A program made the position numbers and the translations under genes. Of a stretch of 64,000 bases of DNA, positions 18,411 to 27,406 are shown piece by piece. Numbering within the stretch: position 1 is the stretch's first letter; each line of letters starts with the position of its first letter. The DNA lies in NCBI RefSeq assembly GCF_002236115.1, contig NZ_NIWT01000004.1, forward strand, positions 1-64,000, written 5' to 3'. Origin of the DNA: Pseudomonas jessenii. Its GTDB lineage: Bacteria; Pseudomonadota; Gammaproteobacteria; Pseudomonadales; Pseudomonadaceae. Below the pieces are notes generated by a model that searched no databases, was not told the DNA's origin, and was given only the letters and a program-made list of their open reading frames with translations.

Positions 18411-19001
18411 ATGAAAAAAGTCCTGTTGCTCAATGGCGGCAAAAAATTTGCACACTCCGACGGCCGCTACAACGCCACCCTGCATGAAGCCGCGTTGAGC
18501 GTGCTGGATCGCGGCGGTATGGATGTCAAAACCACTTTCATCGACGAGGGCTACGACGTCGCCGAAGAAGTGGCCAAGTTCCTCTGGGCCGACGTGATCA
18601 TTTACCAGATGCCCGGCTGGTGGATGGGCGCGCCGTGGACCGTGAAAAAGTACATTGATGAAGTCTTCACCGAAGGCCATGGCAGCCTCTATGCCAGCGA
18701 CGGTCGCACCCGTTCGGACGCGTCGCAGAAGTACGGCAGCGGCGGCCTGATTCACGACAAGCAATACATGTTGTCGCTGACCTGGAACGCCCCGCAGCAG
18801 GCCTTCGACGACCCGACCGATTTCTTCGAAGCCAAAGGCGTGGACGCGGTGTACTTCCCGTTCCACAAGGCCAACGAGTTCCTGGGCATGACCGGTTTGC
18901 CGACGTTCCTGTGCGTGGACGTGATGAAACGCCCGAACATCGAAGGCGACGTGGCACGCTATGCGCAGCATTTGACTGAGGTGTTTGGCCTCAAGGCGTA
19001 G
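18411..19001 (+). CDS. mdaB: NAD(P)H quinone oxidoreductase, MdaB family
   Basis: The 196-residue flavodoxin-fold protein begins MKKVLLLNGGKKFAHSDGRY and carries the MdaB signatures IYQMPGWWMGAPWTVKKYID, the GHGSLYASDGRT loop and LSLTWNAPQQAF. MdaB reduces quinones with NADPH and protects against oxidative stress. I chose the ATG at 18411 because it matches the family N-terminus, although no strong ribosome binding site is visible; an earlier in-frame ATG lies at 18309. A LysR gene follows 66 bases downstream on the same strand. Confidence 0.92.
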   Translation: MKKVLLLNGGKKFAHSDGRYNATLHEAALSVLDRGGMDVKTTFIDEGYDVAEEVAKFLWADVIIYQMPGWWMGAPWTVKKYIDEVFTEGHGSLYASDGRTRSDASQKYGSGGLIHDKQYMLSLTWNAPQQAFDDPTDFFEAKGVDAVYFPFHKANEFLGMTGLPTFLCVDVMKRPNIEGDVARYAQHLTEVFGLKA

Positions 19002-19067
19002 TGCTCGGCTACTATCCGATGCAACGGCCAGGAAGATCGCCGCGCCGACTCGCAAAAGAGGACACAC

Positions 19068-19979
19068 GTGAAAGCCAGATCCGATGAGTTGCAGGTTTTC
19101 GTCTGCGTGATTGAATGCGGGTCGATTTCTGCGGCGGCCGAGCAAGTCGGGCAAACGCCTTCGGCGGTCAGTCGTACGCTGTCGCGGCTGGAGGCCAAGC
19201 TCGACACTACGCTGATCAATCGCACCACGCGGCGCATGGACCTGACCGAAGAGGGCAAGTACTTCTTCGAGCACGCCAAGCGGATTCTCGATCAGATGGA
19301 CGAACTCGAAGAGCGCCTGTCCTCACGCCAGCAAACGCCGTCCGGGCGTTTGCGCATCAACGCGGCATCACCGTTCATGCTGCACGCCATCGTGCCCTAC
19401 ATCGATGAATTCCGCCGGCTCTACCCCGACATCCAGCTCGAACTCAACAGCAACGATTTGATCATCGACCTGCTGGAGCAGAGTACCGACATCGCCATTC
19501 GCATTGGCACCCTGACCGACTCGACGCTGCATGCCCGCTCCCTGGGTTGCAGCCCGCTGCACATCGTCGCCAGCCCGGCGTACCTGGAAAAGCATGGCAC
19601 ACCGCAAGCCGTGGCTGACCTGGCCGACCATACGCTGCTGGGGTTCACCCAGAACGAAGGCCTCAACCAATGGCCGCTGCGTTATGTGCATGGCGATCGC
19701 TGGCCGATCCAGGCGTCGATCAGTGCTTCCAGCGGCGAAACCATCCGCCATCTCGCACTGGATGGGCAAGGCATTGCCAGCCTGTCGCATTTCATGACCA
19801 TCGAAGACATTCGTGCCGGACGCTTGAAGGTGTTGCTGGCCGAGTTCAACAGCGGTTATCGCCAGCCGATCAACGCGGTGTACTACCGCAACTCGCAACT
19901 GGCCCTGCGCATTCAGTGCTTCCTGGACTTCATCCAGGGCAAGTTGGCGGATTATGCGAGCGCAGACTTCAAGGGTTGA
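19068..19979 (+). CDS. LysR-type transcriptional regulator
   Basis: The 303-residue product has the LysR helix-turn-helix (DELQVFVCVIECGSISAAAE, TPSAVSRTLSRLEAKLDTTL, NRTTRRMDLTEEG) and an effector-binding domain of the CrgA/DsdC-like group. It starts with GTG at 19068, preceded by AGAGGA at a good distance. It lies 66 bases after mdaB, so it may regulate mdaB, but no operator was identified. Confidence 0.9.
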   Translation: MKARSDELQVFVCVIECGSISAAAEQVGQTPSAVSRTLSRLEAKLDTTLINRTTRRMDLTEEGKYFFEHAKRILDQMDELEERLSSRQQTPSGRLRINAASPFMLHAIVPYIDEFRRLYPDIQLELNSNDLIIDLLEQSTDIAIRIGTLTDSTLHARSLGCSPLHIVASPAYLEKHGTPQAVADLADHTLLGFTQNEGLNQWPLRYVHGDRWPIQASISASSGETIRHLALDGQGIASLSHFMTIEDIRAGRLKVLLAEFNSGYRQPINAVYYRNSQLALRIQCFLDFIQGKLADYASADFKG

Positions 19980-20039
19980 TTCGTGATTGCTGCGCAATGA
20001 CGAGAGGGGCTGAGCTCGCTTTAGACCGCGTCATCGTTC

Positions 20040-20133
20040 TTCGCGGGCAAGCCACGCTCCCACAGGTACTTTGTTGTTCGCCCATTTCGTGAATGACACA
20101 AAACCTGTGGGAGCGAGCTTGCTCGCGATGGCG
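20040..20133. repeat. REP doublet (REPIN), mixed heads
   Basis: The left half TTCGCGGGCAAGCCACGCTC belongs to the GGGC subtype and carries one base change in its stem. The right half GAGCGAGCTTGCTCGCGATG is the GAGC subtype. The mixture suggests that independent variants recombined or drifted. Confidence 0.85.
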
Positions 20134-20221
20134 TTTGCGCAGGCACAACAACTGGTCGGTCTGACTGCATTTCCGTAACATCCGCACACTCTTTTTCGTC
20201 TCTCCCTGTGTGCGGTTCCCA

Positions 20222-21667
20222 ATGAAAGCAAAACGTCTACGCGCCGATGTCCTGGCGGGGCTTACCACTTCCTTCGCCCTGTTGCCCGAGTGCATCGCTT
20301 TCGCGCTGGTGGCCCATCTCAATCCGTTGATGGGGCTCTATGGCGCGTTCATCATCTGCACCCTGACCGCGCTGTTCGGTGGGCGACCGGGCATGGTGTC
20401 CGGCGCGGCAGGCTCGATGGCCGTGGTGATCGTCGCGCTGGTGGTGCAACACGGTGTGCAGTATCTGCTGGCCACGGTGTTGCTGGGCGGGTTGATCATG
20501 ATCGCGTTCGGGCTGCTCAAGCTCGGCAAGCTGGTGCGTATGGTGCCGTACCCGGTGATGCTCGGTTTCGTCAACGGCCTGGCGATCGTCATTGCCCTGG
20601 CGCAACTGGAGCACTTCAAGAACGGTGAGGCCTGGTTGAGCGGTACGCCGCTGTACATGATGCTCGGGCTGGTCGTGGTGACCATGGCCGTTGTCTATGT
20701 GATGCCGCGCCTGACCCGTACGGTGCCACCGGCGCTGGTGGCGATTCTCGGCGTGGGCCTGGCAGTGTATCTGCTTGGCCTGCCGACCCGCACCCTGGGC
20801 GACATGGCGCACATTGCCGGTGGCTTGCCGACGCTGGCGCTGCCGGACATTGCGTGGAACCTGGACACCCTGCGCATCATCGCGCCCTACGCGATCGTGA
20901 TGGCGCTGGTCGGGTTGCTGGAAACCCTGTTGACCCTGAACCTCACCGACGAATTCACCGAGAGCCGTGGTTACCCGGATCGCGAGTGCGTGGCGCTGGG
21001 GGCGGCGAATCTGGTGTCCGGTGCGTTCGGCGGCATGGGCGGGTGCGCCATGATCGGCCAGACCGTGATCAACCTCAGTTCCGGCGGTCGCGGGCGTTTG
21101 TCCGGGGTGGTGGCGGGGGTGTCGATCCTGTTGTTCATCCTGTTTCTGTCGCCGCTGATCGAGCGCATTCCGCTGGCCGCGCTGGTGGGGGTGATGTTCG
21201 TGGTGTCGCAACAGACCTTCGCCTGGGCTTCGTTGCGGGTGCTGAACAAGGTGCCGTTGAACGACGTGCTGGTGATCATCGCGGTGACGGTGATTACCGT
21301 TTTCACCGATCTGGCAATGGCGGTGCTCTGCGGGATCATCATCGCGGCGCTCAATTTCGCCTGGCAGCAGGCCCGGCAGCTGTACGCCGACAGTCATCTG
21401 GAAACCGACGGCAGCAAGCTGTACCGGGTGCATGGCACGCTGTTCTTCGCCTCGACCACACCCTTCCTCAATCAGTTCGATCCGGCCAATGACCCGGCGC
21501 AAGTGACACTTGATTGCCAGCACCTGAGCTTTGTCGACTACTCGGCCATCGCTGCACTGGGCACCTTGCGCGAGCGCTACACCAAGGCCGGCAAGCACCT
21601 GCGGGTGCTGCATTTGTCCGAGCGTTGCAAGAAATTGCTCAAGCGTGCCCGGATGCAGCACGACTGA
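20222..21667 (+). CDS. SulP-family anion transporter with STAS domain
   Basis: The 481-residue inner-membrane protein has the SulP N-terminus (LRADVLAGLTTSFALLPECI), about ten to twelve membrane spans, and a C-terminal cytoplasmic STAS domain (VTLDCQHLSFVDYSAIAALG, then ERYTKAGKHLRVLHLS). SulP proteins carry sulfate, bicarbonate or other anions; the sequence alone does not say which. The ATG at 20222 is taken as start; a GTG at 20210 is also in frame, and neither has a clear ribosome binding site. A strong terminator follows the gene. Confidence 0.9.
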   Translation: MKAKRLRADVLAGLTTSFALLPECIAFALVAHLNPLMGLYGAFIICTLTALFGGRPGMVSGAAGSMAVVIVALVVQHGVQYLLATVLLGGLIMIAFGLLKLGKLVRMVPYPVMLGFVNGLAIVIALAQLEHFKNGEAWLSGTPLYMMLGLVVVTMAVVYVMPRLTRTVPPALVAILGVGLAVYLLGLPTRTLGDMAHIAGGLPTLALPDIAWNLDTLRIIAPYAIVMALVGLLETLLTLNLTDEFTESRGYPDRECVALGAANLVSGAFGGMGGCAMIGQTVINLSSGGRGRLSGVVAGVSILLFILFLSPLIERIPLAALVGVMFVVSQQTFAWASLRVLNKVPLNDVLVIIAVTVITVFTDLAMAVLCGIIIAALNFAWQQARQLYADSHLETDGSKLYRVHGTLFFASTTPFLNQFDPANDPAQVTLDCQHLSFVDYSAIAALGTLRERYTKAGKHLRVLHLSERCKKLLKRARMQHD

Positions 21668-21674
21668 AATCAAA

Positions 21675-21710
21675 CAGGCAGGCGCGATGAAAATCCGCCT
21701 GCCTGATTTT
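21675..21710 (+). terminator. Intrinsic terminator after the SulP gene
   Basis: CAGGCAGGCG pairs with CGCCTGCCTG across an 11-base loop and is followed by ATTTTC. Confidence 0.85.
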
Positions 21711-21729
21711 CATTATTTGCGACAACTCA

Positions 21730-21799
21730 TACCTCTGCGCGACACGCCTTACCTCTGCACGAAAATTACTTTCACCTCGTTTGAAAATCACCTTCCGAA
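21730..21799. promoter_or_regulatory. Clustered short repeats upstream of the gntP operon, candidate RpiR operators
   Basis: TACCTCTGCGC at 21730 and TACCTCTGCAC at 21750 repeat with a 20-base period. GAAAATTACTTTC at 21761 and GAAAATCACCTTC at 21783 repeat with a 22-base period, and each is a partial GAAA-N5-TTTC dyad. A further GAAA...TTTC pair follows from 21798. Periods of about two helical turns suggest binding sites on one DNA face. RpiR regulators usually bind near their own operon, so these are candidates. Confidence 0.4.
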
Positions 21800-21852
21800 A
21801 TGTTTTAAGAGTTTCACAAATATTTCGACGTGACCCTCTCGAGGAGTACCGC

Positions 21853-23202
21853 ATGACCCTGTCCTTCGGCTATTGGCTGCTGGTGTATGCCGCCATCGCC
21901 ATCATTGCACTGATCGTTCTGATCGCCCGTTACCGGCTCAACCCGTTCATTGTCATCACCCTGATTTCCATTGGCCTGGCGCTCGTGGCGGGCATGCCGC
22001 CGTCGGGTGTGGTGGGGGCGTACGAGGCCGGGGTCGGCAAGACCCTGGGACACATCGCGCTGGTAGTGGCGCTGGGCACCATGCTCGGCAAGATGATGGC
22101 CGAGTCCGGTGGCGCCGAGCAGGTGGCGCGGACCTTGATCGACCGTTTCGGCGAGAAGAACGCGCATTGGGCGATGGTGACCATCGCGTTTCTGGTGGGG
22201 TTGCCGCTGTTCTTCGAAGTCGGTTTCGTCTTGCTGGTGCCGATTGCCTTTACCGTGGCGCGGCGCGTGGGCGTCTCGATCCTGATGGTCGGCTTGCCGA
22301 TGGTCGCCGGGCTTTCGGTGGTGCATGCGCTGGTACCGCCGCACCCGGCGGCGATGCTGGCGGTGCAGGTGTACCAGGCGTCGGTGGGGCAGACCTTGAT
22401 GTACGCGATCCTGATCGGCATTCCGACGGCGATCATCGCAGGTCCCCTGTACGCCAAATTCATCGTGCCGCGCATTCAGTTGCCGGCGGAAAACCCGCTG
22501 GAACGCCAGTTCCTGGAGCGTGAGCCGCGCGACAGCCTGCCGGGTTTCGGCATCACCATGGCGACCATCCTGTTGCCGGTGGTGCTGATGCTGATCGGTG
22601 GCTGGGCCAATCTGATTTCTACGCCGGGCAGTGGTTTCAATCAGTTCCTGCTGTTCATCGGCAACTCGGTGATCGCGCTGCTGCTGGCCACATTGTTGAG
22701 TTTCTGGACCCTCGGCCTGGCCCAGGGCTTCAACCGTGAATCGATCCTCAAGTTCACCAACGAATGCCTGGCACCGACCGCGAGCATCACCTTGCTGGTA
22801 GGCGCCGGCGGTGGCTTGAACCGGATTCTGGTGGACGCCGGCGTCACCGACCAGATCGTCGGCCTGGCCCACGAATTTCATTTGTCGCCGCTGTTGATGG
22901 GCTGGCTGTTTGCCGCGCTGATGCGCATCGCCACCGGTTCTGCCACTGTGGCCATGACCACCGCTTCAGGCGTGGTCGCGCCAGTGGCCATTGGTCTGGG
23001 TTATCCCCATCCGGAGTTGCTGGTGCTGGCGACTGGCGCCGGGTCGGTTATCTTTTCCCACGTCAACGACGGTGGTTTCTGGTTGATCAAGGAATACTTC
23101 AACATGACCGTTACCCAGACCTTCAAGACCTGGACCGTGCTCGAGACGTTGATCTCGGTCGTCGCCTTCGGCCTGACCGTTGGCCTTTCTTACCTGATTT
23201 AG
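21853..23202 (+). CDS. GntP-family permease
   Basis: The 449-residue product is an inner-membrane transporter of the gluconate:H+ symporter (GntP) family, with about 12 to 14 spans. Visible family sequences are ITLISIGLALVAGMPPSGVV, GLPLFFEVGFVLLVPIAFTV, MVAGLSVVHALVPPHPAAML and SVIFSHVNDGGFWLIKEYF. GAGGAG lies 7 bases before the ATG at 21853. It is the first gene of an operon with an RpiR regulator and a D-aminoacylase, which suggests that its substrate is an N-acyl-D-amino acid or a related compound and not gluconate. Confidence 0.9.
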   Translation: MTLSFGYWLLVYAAIAIIALIVLIARYRLNPFIVITLISIGLALVAGMPPSGVVGAYEAGVGKTLGHIALVVALGTMLGKMMAESGGAEQVARTLIDRFGEKNAHWAMVTIAFLVGLPLFFEVGFVLLVPIAFTVARRVGVSILMVGLPMVAGLSVVHALVPPHPAAMLAVQVYQASVGQTLMYAILIGIPTAIIAGPLYAKFIVPRIQLPAENPLERQFLEREPRDSLPGFGITMATILLPVVLMLIGGWANLISTPGSGFNQFLLFIGNSVIALLLATLLSFWTLGLAQGFNRESILKFTNECLAPTASITLLVGAGGGLNRILVDAGVTDQIVGLAHEFHLSPLLMGWLFAALMRIATGSATVAMTTASGVVAPVAIGLGYPHPELLVLATGAGSVIFSHVNDGGFWLIKEYFNMTVTQTFKTWTVLETLISVVAFGLTVGLSYLI

Positions 23203-23216
23203 CCGGAGCCACTTGC

Positions 23217-24077
23217 ATGGACATCCTCTACCAGATCCGCGCCCGTCAGGACTCCTTCAGCGCCGGTGAAGGACGCATCGCCCGCCTGATGCTCGACGAC
23301 GTAGGATTTGCCGCCTCCGCCAGTCTCGATGAGCTGGCGCTGCGGGCGGAGGTCAGCAGTGCCACGCTGTCGCGGTTCGCCCGTACGGTCGGCTGCAAGG
23401 ACCTGCGTGACCTGCGCTTGCAACTGGCCCAGGCCAGCGGCGTCGGCAGCCGGTTTCTCGACCCGGCGGGCATGCCCGAGCAGTCGGCGTTCTACGGGCA
23501 GATCGTGGGCGACATCGAGTCGACCTTGCGCCAGCACCTGGCCGCGTTCGATGAGTCGCGTTTCGCCGATGCGGTGAAACTGCTGGGCAAGGCGCGGATG
23601 ATTCACGCCTTCGGCATGGGCGGCTGTTCGACCCTGTGCAGCGATGAACTGCAAGTGCGCCTGGTGCGCCTCGGTTATCCGATTGCGGTGTGCCACGATG
23701 CGGTGATGATGCGCGTCACCGCCGCCAGCCTCAGCGCTGAACACGTGGTGATTGTCTGCTCGCTGACCGGGATCACCCCGGAGCTGATTGAAACGGTGGA
23801 GCTGGCGCGCAACTATGGCGCAGGCATTCTGGCCATCACCCGGGCAGATTCGCCCCTGGCGCAACTGGCCGATATCGTCCTGCCCCTGCAAAGCGCCGAA
23901 ACCTCGTTCATCTACAAACCCACGGCAGCGCGCTACGGCATGCTGCTGGCCATCGACGTGCTCGCCACCGAGCTGGCCCTGGCCAATCCTGAAGACAATC
24001 AAGAACGTCTGCGGCGGATCAAACTCGCCCTGGACGAATACCGCGGCGGCGACGATCACTTGCCGCTGGGAGACTGA
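23217..24077 (+). CDS. RpiR-family transcriptional regulator with SIS domain
   Basis: The 286-residue product has an N-terminal RpiR helix-turn-helix (residues about 1-75, with SLDELALRAEVSSATLSRFA and RTVGCKDLRDLR) and a C-terminal SIS domain (AFGMGGCSTLCSDELQVRL, HVVIVCSLTGITPELIE). SIS domains normally bind phosphosugars; here the neighbours point to amino-acid derivatives. The start at 23217 has GGAG upstream and lies 14 bases after the permease stop. The D-aminoacylase begins one base after its stop, so all three genes are one transcript. Confidence 0.9.
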   Translation: MDILYQIRARQDSFSAGEGRIARLMLDDVGFAASASLDELALRAEVSSATLSRFARTVGCKDLRDLRLQLAQASGVGSRFLDPAGMPEQSAFYGQIVGDIESTLRQHLAAFDESRFADAVKLLGKARMIHAFGMGGCSTLCSDELQVRLVRLGYPIAVCHDAVMMRVTAASLSAEHVVIVCSLTGITPELIETVELARNYGAGILAITRADSPLAQLADIVLPLQSAETSFIYKPTAARYGMLLAIDVLATELALANPEDNQERLRRIKLALDEYRGGDDHLPLGD

Positions 24078-24078
24078 C

Positions 24079-25536
24079 ATGCAGTACGACACGCTGATTC
24101 GCAATGCCCTGATCATCGACGGCAGCAACAGCCCTGGATACCCCGCCGACGTGGCCATTCTCAACGGGCGCATCGAGCGTATCGGCGACTTGCGCGATGC
24201 CCGTGCCAGCGAGGAAATCGACGCGCAGGGCCATGTGCTGGCGCCGGGTTTCATCGACGTGCACACCCATGACGACACCGTGGTGATTCGTCAGCCGCAG
24301 ATGCTGCCCAAGCTCAGCCAGGGCGTGACCACGGTCATCGTCGGCAACTGCGGGATCAGTGCCTCGCCAGTGAGCTTGCGCGGCGATCCGCCGGACCCGA
24401 TGAACCTGCTCGGCACGGCCGCTGCGTTCGTTTATCCGACCTTCCGCGACTACCGCGTGGCCGTCGAAGCGGCGAACACCACGCTGAACGTTGCCGCGCT
24501 GGTCGGTCATACGGCGTTGCGCAGCAATCATCTGGACGACCTGTTTCGCACCGCCACGGCAGACGAAATCAGCGCGATGCGCGAGCAACTGCGCGAAAGC
24601 CTTGAGGCCGGCGCCCTGGGCCTTTCCACCGGCCTTGCCTATGCCAGCGCCTTCTCGGCATCGACCGATGAAGTGATGCAACTGACCGAAGAATTGACCG
24701 CGTTCGGGGCGGTCTATACCACCCATTTGCGCAGCGAATTCGAACCGGTGCTGGAGGCCATGGACGAGGCGTACCGGATCGGTCGTCATGCGCAAAGCCC
24801 GGTGATCATCTCTCACCTCAAATGCGCCGGCGCCAGTAACTGGGGGCGTAGTCCGCAGCTGCTGGCGTCCCTCGAAGAGGCAGCGAAGACCCACCCGGTG
24901 GGTTGCGACTGTTATCCCTACGCCGCGAGCTCTTCGACCCTGGACCTCAAGCAGGTGACCGATGCCCACCGCATCACCATCACCTGGTCGACCCCGCATC
25001 CGCAGATGGGCGGCCGCGACCTGATGGACATCGCCGCCGAATGGAATCTGCCGTTGCTGGAGGCCGCTCGCCAGCTGCAACCGGCCGGTGCGGTGTACTA
25101 CGGAATGGATGAGGCGGATGTCCGTCGGATCCTCGCGCATCCGCTGTCGATGGTCGGCTCCGACGGCTTGCCGGAAGATCCGTTTCCGCACCCACGCTTG
25201 TGGGGCGCATTCCCTCGGGTGCTCGGACATTTCAGCCGCGACGTGGGACTGTTCCCGCTGCACACCGCCGTGCACAAAATGACCGGGCTGTCGGCGGCGC
25301 GCTTCGGCTTGAAGGCGCGCGGTGAAATACGCGAAGGCCATTGGGCGGACCTGGTGTTGTTCGACCCGGCGACCATTCGTGATGTCGCCGACTTCAACGA
25401 CCCACAGCGGGCGGCGGAGGGCATTGAAGGGGTATGGATCAACGGTGTGTTGAGTTACCGTGATGGCCAGGCCAACGGGCGCAGGGAAGGACGGTTTCTG
25501 GCCCGGGAAGGGGATTTGCGCACGGGTTTTCAGTGA
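24079..25536 (+). CDS. N-acyl-D-amino-acid deacylase (D-aminoacylase)
   Basis: This amidohydrolase-superfamily enzyme hydrolyses N-acyl-D-amino acids to the D-amino acid and a carboxylate. The 485-residue product has the metal-binding GFIDVHTHDD, the bridging cysteine in VGNCGISASP, HLRSEFEPV and ISHLKCAGASNWG with the later histidine ligands, and the catalytic aspartate in MVGSDGLPEDP, all as in characterised D-aminoacylases. The ATG at 24079 has GGGAG upstream. No amino-acid racemase, deaminase or RidA gene follows, so the D-amino acid must be handled elsewhere. Confidence 0.92.
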   Translation: MQYDTLIRNALIIDGSNSPGYPADVAILNGRIERIGDLRDARASEEIDAQGHVLAPGFIDVHTHDDTVVIRQPQMLPKLSQGVTTVIVGNCGISASPVSLRGDPPDPMNLLGTAAAFVYPTFRDYRVAVEAANTTLNVAALVGHTALRSNHLDDLFRTATADEISAMREQLRESLEAGALGLSTGLAYASAFSASTDEVMQLTEELTAFGAVYTTHLRSEFEPVLEAMDEAYRIGRHAQSPVIISHLKCAGASNWGRSPQLLASLEEAAKTHPVGCDCYPYAASSSTLDLKQVTDAHRITITWSTPHPQMGGRDLMDIAAEWNLPLLEAARQLQPAGAVYYGMDEADVRRILAHPLSMVGSDGLPEDPFPHPRLWGAFPRVLGHFSRDVGLFPLHTAVHKMTGLSAARFGLKARGEIREGHWADLVLFDPATIRDVADFNDPQRAAEGIEGVWINGVLSYRDGQANGRREGRFLAREGDLRTGFQ

Positions 25537-25646
25537 GTTTCGAGGATTGCGTCACAGTGATGGCACTTTGAAACTAAAGAATGGCATTTCCGCGCCGAAT
25601 TGCTGACATCAGGCCCGGCTATCATTGCGGTTCGGTTACGTATTTT

Positions 25647-25745
25647 GTAGGAGCGAGCTTGCTCGCGATGGACGATAGGGCGCAGCGTTTACCCAGTAGA
25701 CACGCGTCATCGTTAACGACCATCGCGAGCAAGCTCGCTCCTGCA
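25647..25745. repeat. REP doublet (REPIN)
   Basis: TGTAGGAGCGAGCTTGCTCG and the inverted CGCGAGCAAGCTCGCTCCTG enclose about 60 bases. It overlaps the reading frame upstream of the glyoxalase gene, which shows that the longer frame is not coding. Confidence 0.9.
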
Positions 25746-25772
25746 GGTCTTTCATTGTCTGGGAGCAACCCG

Positions 25773-26141
25773 ATGAGCTTCGGCAAAACAACTCCGATCC
25801 TGCGTATTTTCGACGAAGCCAAGGCAGTGGAGTTCTACGTCGATTTCCTGGGGTTCAAGATCGACTGGCAACATCGATTCGAAGCGAATTACCCGCTGTA
25901 CCTGCAAATCTCCCGTGGCGAATGTGTGCTGCACTTGTCCGAACACCATGGCGACAGCACACCGGGGTCTGCGCTGCGGATCGAGACGGATGAGCTGGAG
26001 AAGTTTCAGCGGCAACTGTTGGCCAAGCAATACAGGTTTTCCCATCCGCAGATTCAGGCCATGCCCTGGGGCAGCCAGGACATGACCATCGCCGACCCGT
26101 TCGGCAATCGGTTGGTGTTCACCAACGCGATAAGTCTCTGA
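25773..26141 (+). CDS. Glyoxalase/bleomycin-resistance superfamily protein
   Basis: The 122-residue product is one vicinal-oxygen-chelate unit: PILRIFDEAKAVEFYVDFLG, then YPLYLQISRGECVLHLSEH and the closing MTIADPFGNRLVFTNAI. Proteins of this size act as dimers, for example in drug sequestration or as lyases. I cannot assign a substrate. GGGAG lies 8 bases before the ATG at 25773. The gene is convergent with the AraC regulator that follows. Confidence 0.85.
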   Translation: MSFGKTTPILRIFDEAKAVEFYVDFLGFKIDWQHRFEANYPLYLQISRGECVLHLSEHHGDSTPGSALRIETDELEKFQRQLLAKQYRFSHPQIQAMPWGSQDMTIADPFGNRLVFTNAISL

Positions 26142-26167
26142 GCCTTCAGCCCCTCAGGTTTAAGCCT

Positions 26168-27196
26168 TCAGCCTTCGTTCGGCACCCGGTGGGTTTGGCG
26201 AAACTCGCCGGGCGGCATCCCGCGCCGGCTTTTGAACGTGCGGTGAAACGAGCGGGGTTCGGTGAAACCCAGGTACTGGGCGATGTCCTGGATCGGCAGG
26301 GTGCTGTTGAGCAGGTAATGCTCGGCCAGTTCCTGGCGCAGGTCATCGAGGATCTGCTGGTACGACGTACCGGCCTGATGCAACTGGCGTTGCAGCGTGC
26401 GCACTGACACCGCGAGATGCTCGGCCACCTGCTCCTTGCGTGGCAGACCTTCCTTGAGCAACTTTCGCAGGATGCTTTTGACCCGCTGTTCCAGCGAAGC
26501 GTCCTCCAGTGTGGCCATCAACCCCTGGGCATGTTCCTCCAGCGTGCGCAGCAATTGCGCATCGGCCTGGCGCAATGGCAACTGCAAATACGGCAATGGG
26601 ACAATCAGCGCCGAATAAGGCTGGTCGAACAGTACCGGGCAGTCGAAGAACTGCTCGTACTGTGCCAGCGTCGTGTCGGCCGGACAGGCATGTTCCAGCC
26701 AGACGGCAGCCGGTGACATTTGCGTGTCGGCGATCCAGCGCGCGTATTGCAGCCAGGAACCGAGCACGTTTTCCACCAGGTGTCGGCGAATTCGCGGGCG
26801 TTGATGGCGGCATGTCCAGATCAGGTGCACCTCGCTGCCTTGCACCTCGGCGCGGCTGACGCCCATGTCTCCCACCAGCTTCTCGAACGGCATGATGCGG
26901 CTCATGGCGTCGCCCAGTGTCGCGCAGTTCATGGTGATGTAGCCCAGCACGCTCCAGGAGTTGGGCAACACAAAACGCGCGGCGTTGAGACCGAACAACG
27001 CATCGCCCGAGTGTTCGCAGAAATAGTCGAGCAGCCGTTCATGGGCTTCACCTGGCAACCGCAGGCTGTTGTCACTCAACTGCTGTGCCTGCAACCCGGC
27101 AGCCGCCAACGCAGGCTCGATGGCCATGCCCAGTTGTTCGGCATGACGCAGGTATTTGAGCAGCGGCGGAACTGAAGTGAAGCCCAGGGATTGCAT
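26168..27196 (-). CDS. AraC-family transcriptional regulator
   Basis: The 342-residue product has a long N-terminal ligand domain of the arabinose-binding-like type (seen in OruR/ArgR-like pseudomonad regulators) and a C-terminal double helix-turn-helix (VAEHLAVSVRTLQRQLHQAG, then IQDIAQYLGFTEPRSFHRTF). I chose the start at 27196 (MQSLGFTSVPPLL) because AAAGGAA lies upstream; the in-frame extension to 27379 looks non-coding. It is divergent from the alkyl-DHAP-synthase-like gene with 210 bases between them, so I infer that it is the activator of that six-gene set. Confidence 0.9.
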   Translation of the reverse strand: MQSLGFTSVPPLLKYLRHAEQLGMAIEPALAAAGLQAQQLSDNSLRLPGEAHERLLDYFCEHSGDALFGLNAARFVLPNSWSVLGYITMNCATLGDAMSRIMPFEKLVGDMGVSRAEVQGSEVHLIWTCRHQRPRIRRHLVENVLGSWLQYARWIADTQMSPAAVWLEHACPADTTLAQYEQFFDCPVLFDQPYSALIVPLPYLQLPLRQADAQLLRTLEEHAQGLMATLEDASLEQRVKSILRKLLKEGLPRKEQVAEHLAVSVRTLQRQLHQAGTSYQQILDDLRQELAEHYLLNSTLPIQDIAQYLGFTEPRSFHRTFKSRRGMPPGEFRQTHRVPNEG

Positions 27197-27406
27197 GATC
27201 GTATTCCTTTGATCAAGGCCCGCGTGCGCGGATGAATGCCCTGAAAGGTAATTTGAAACCACGGCTAAAGTAAATGGCTGACGCCTGCGCGACGTTTGAC
27301 TCAATTGGCTACTCGAACTGGCCGGATGCGACCGTGACACTTTTCGGCGGCTGACTAGTATGGGGGCCTGAAATATCACTGATCAGAACCGCAAAAGGAC
27401 ACACGC

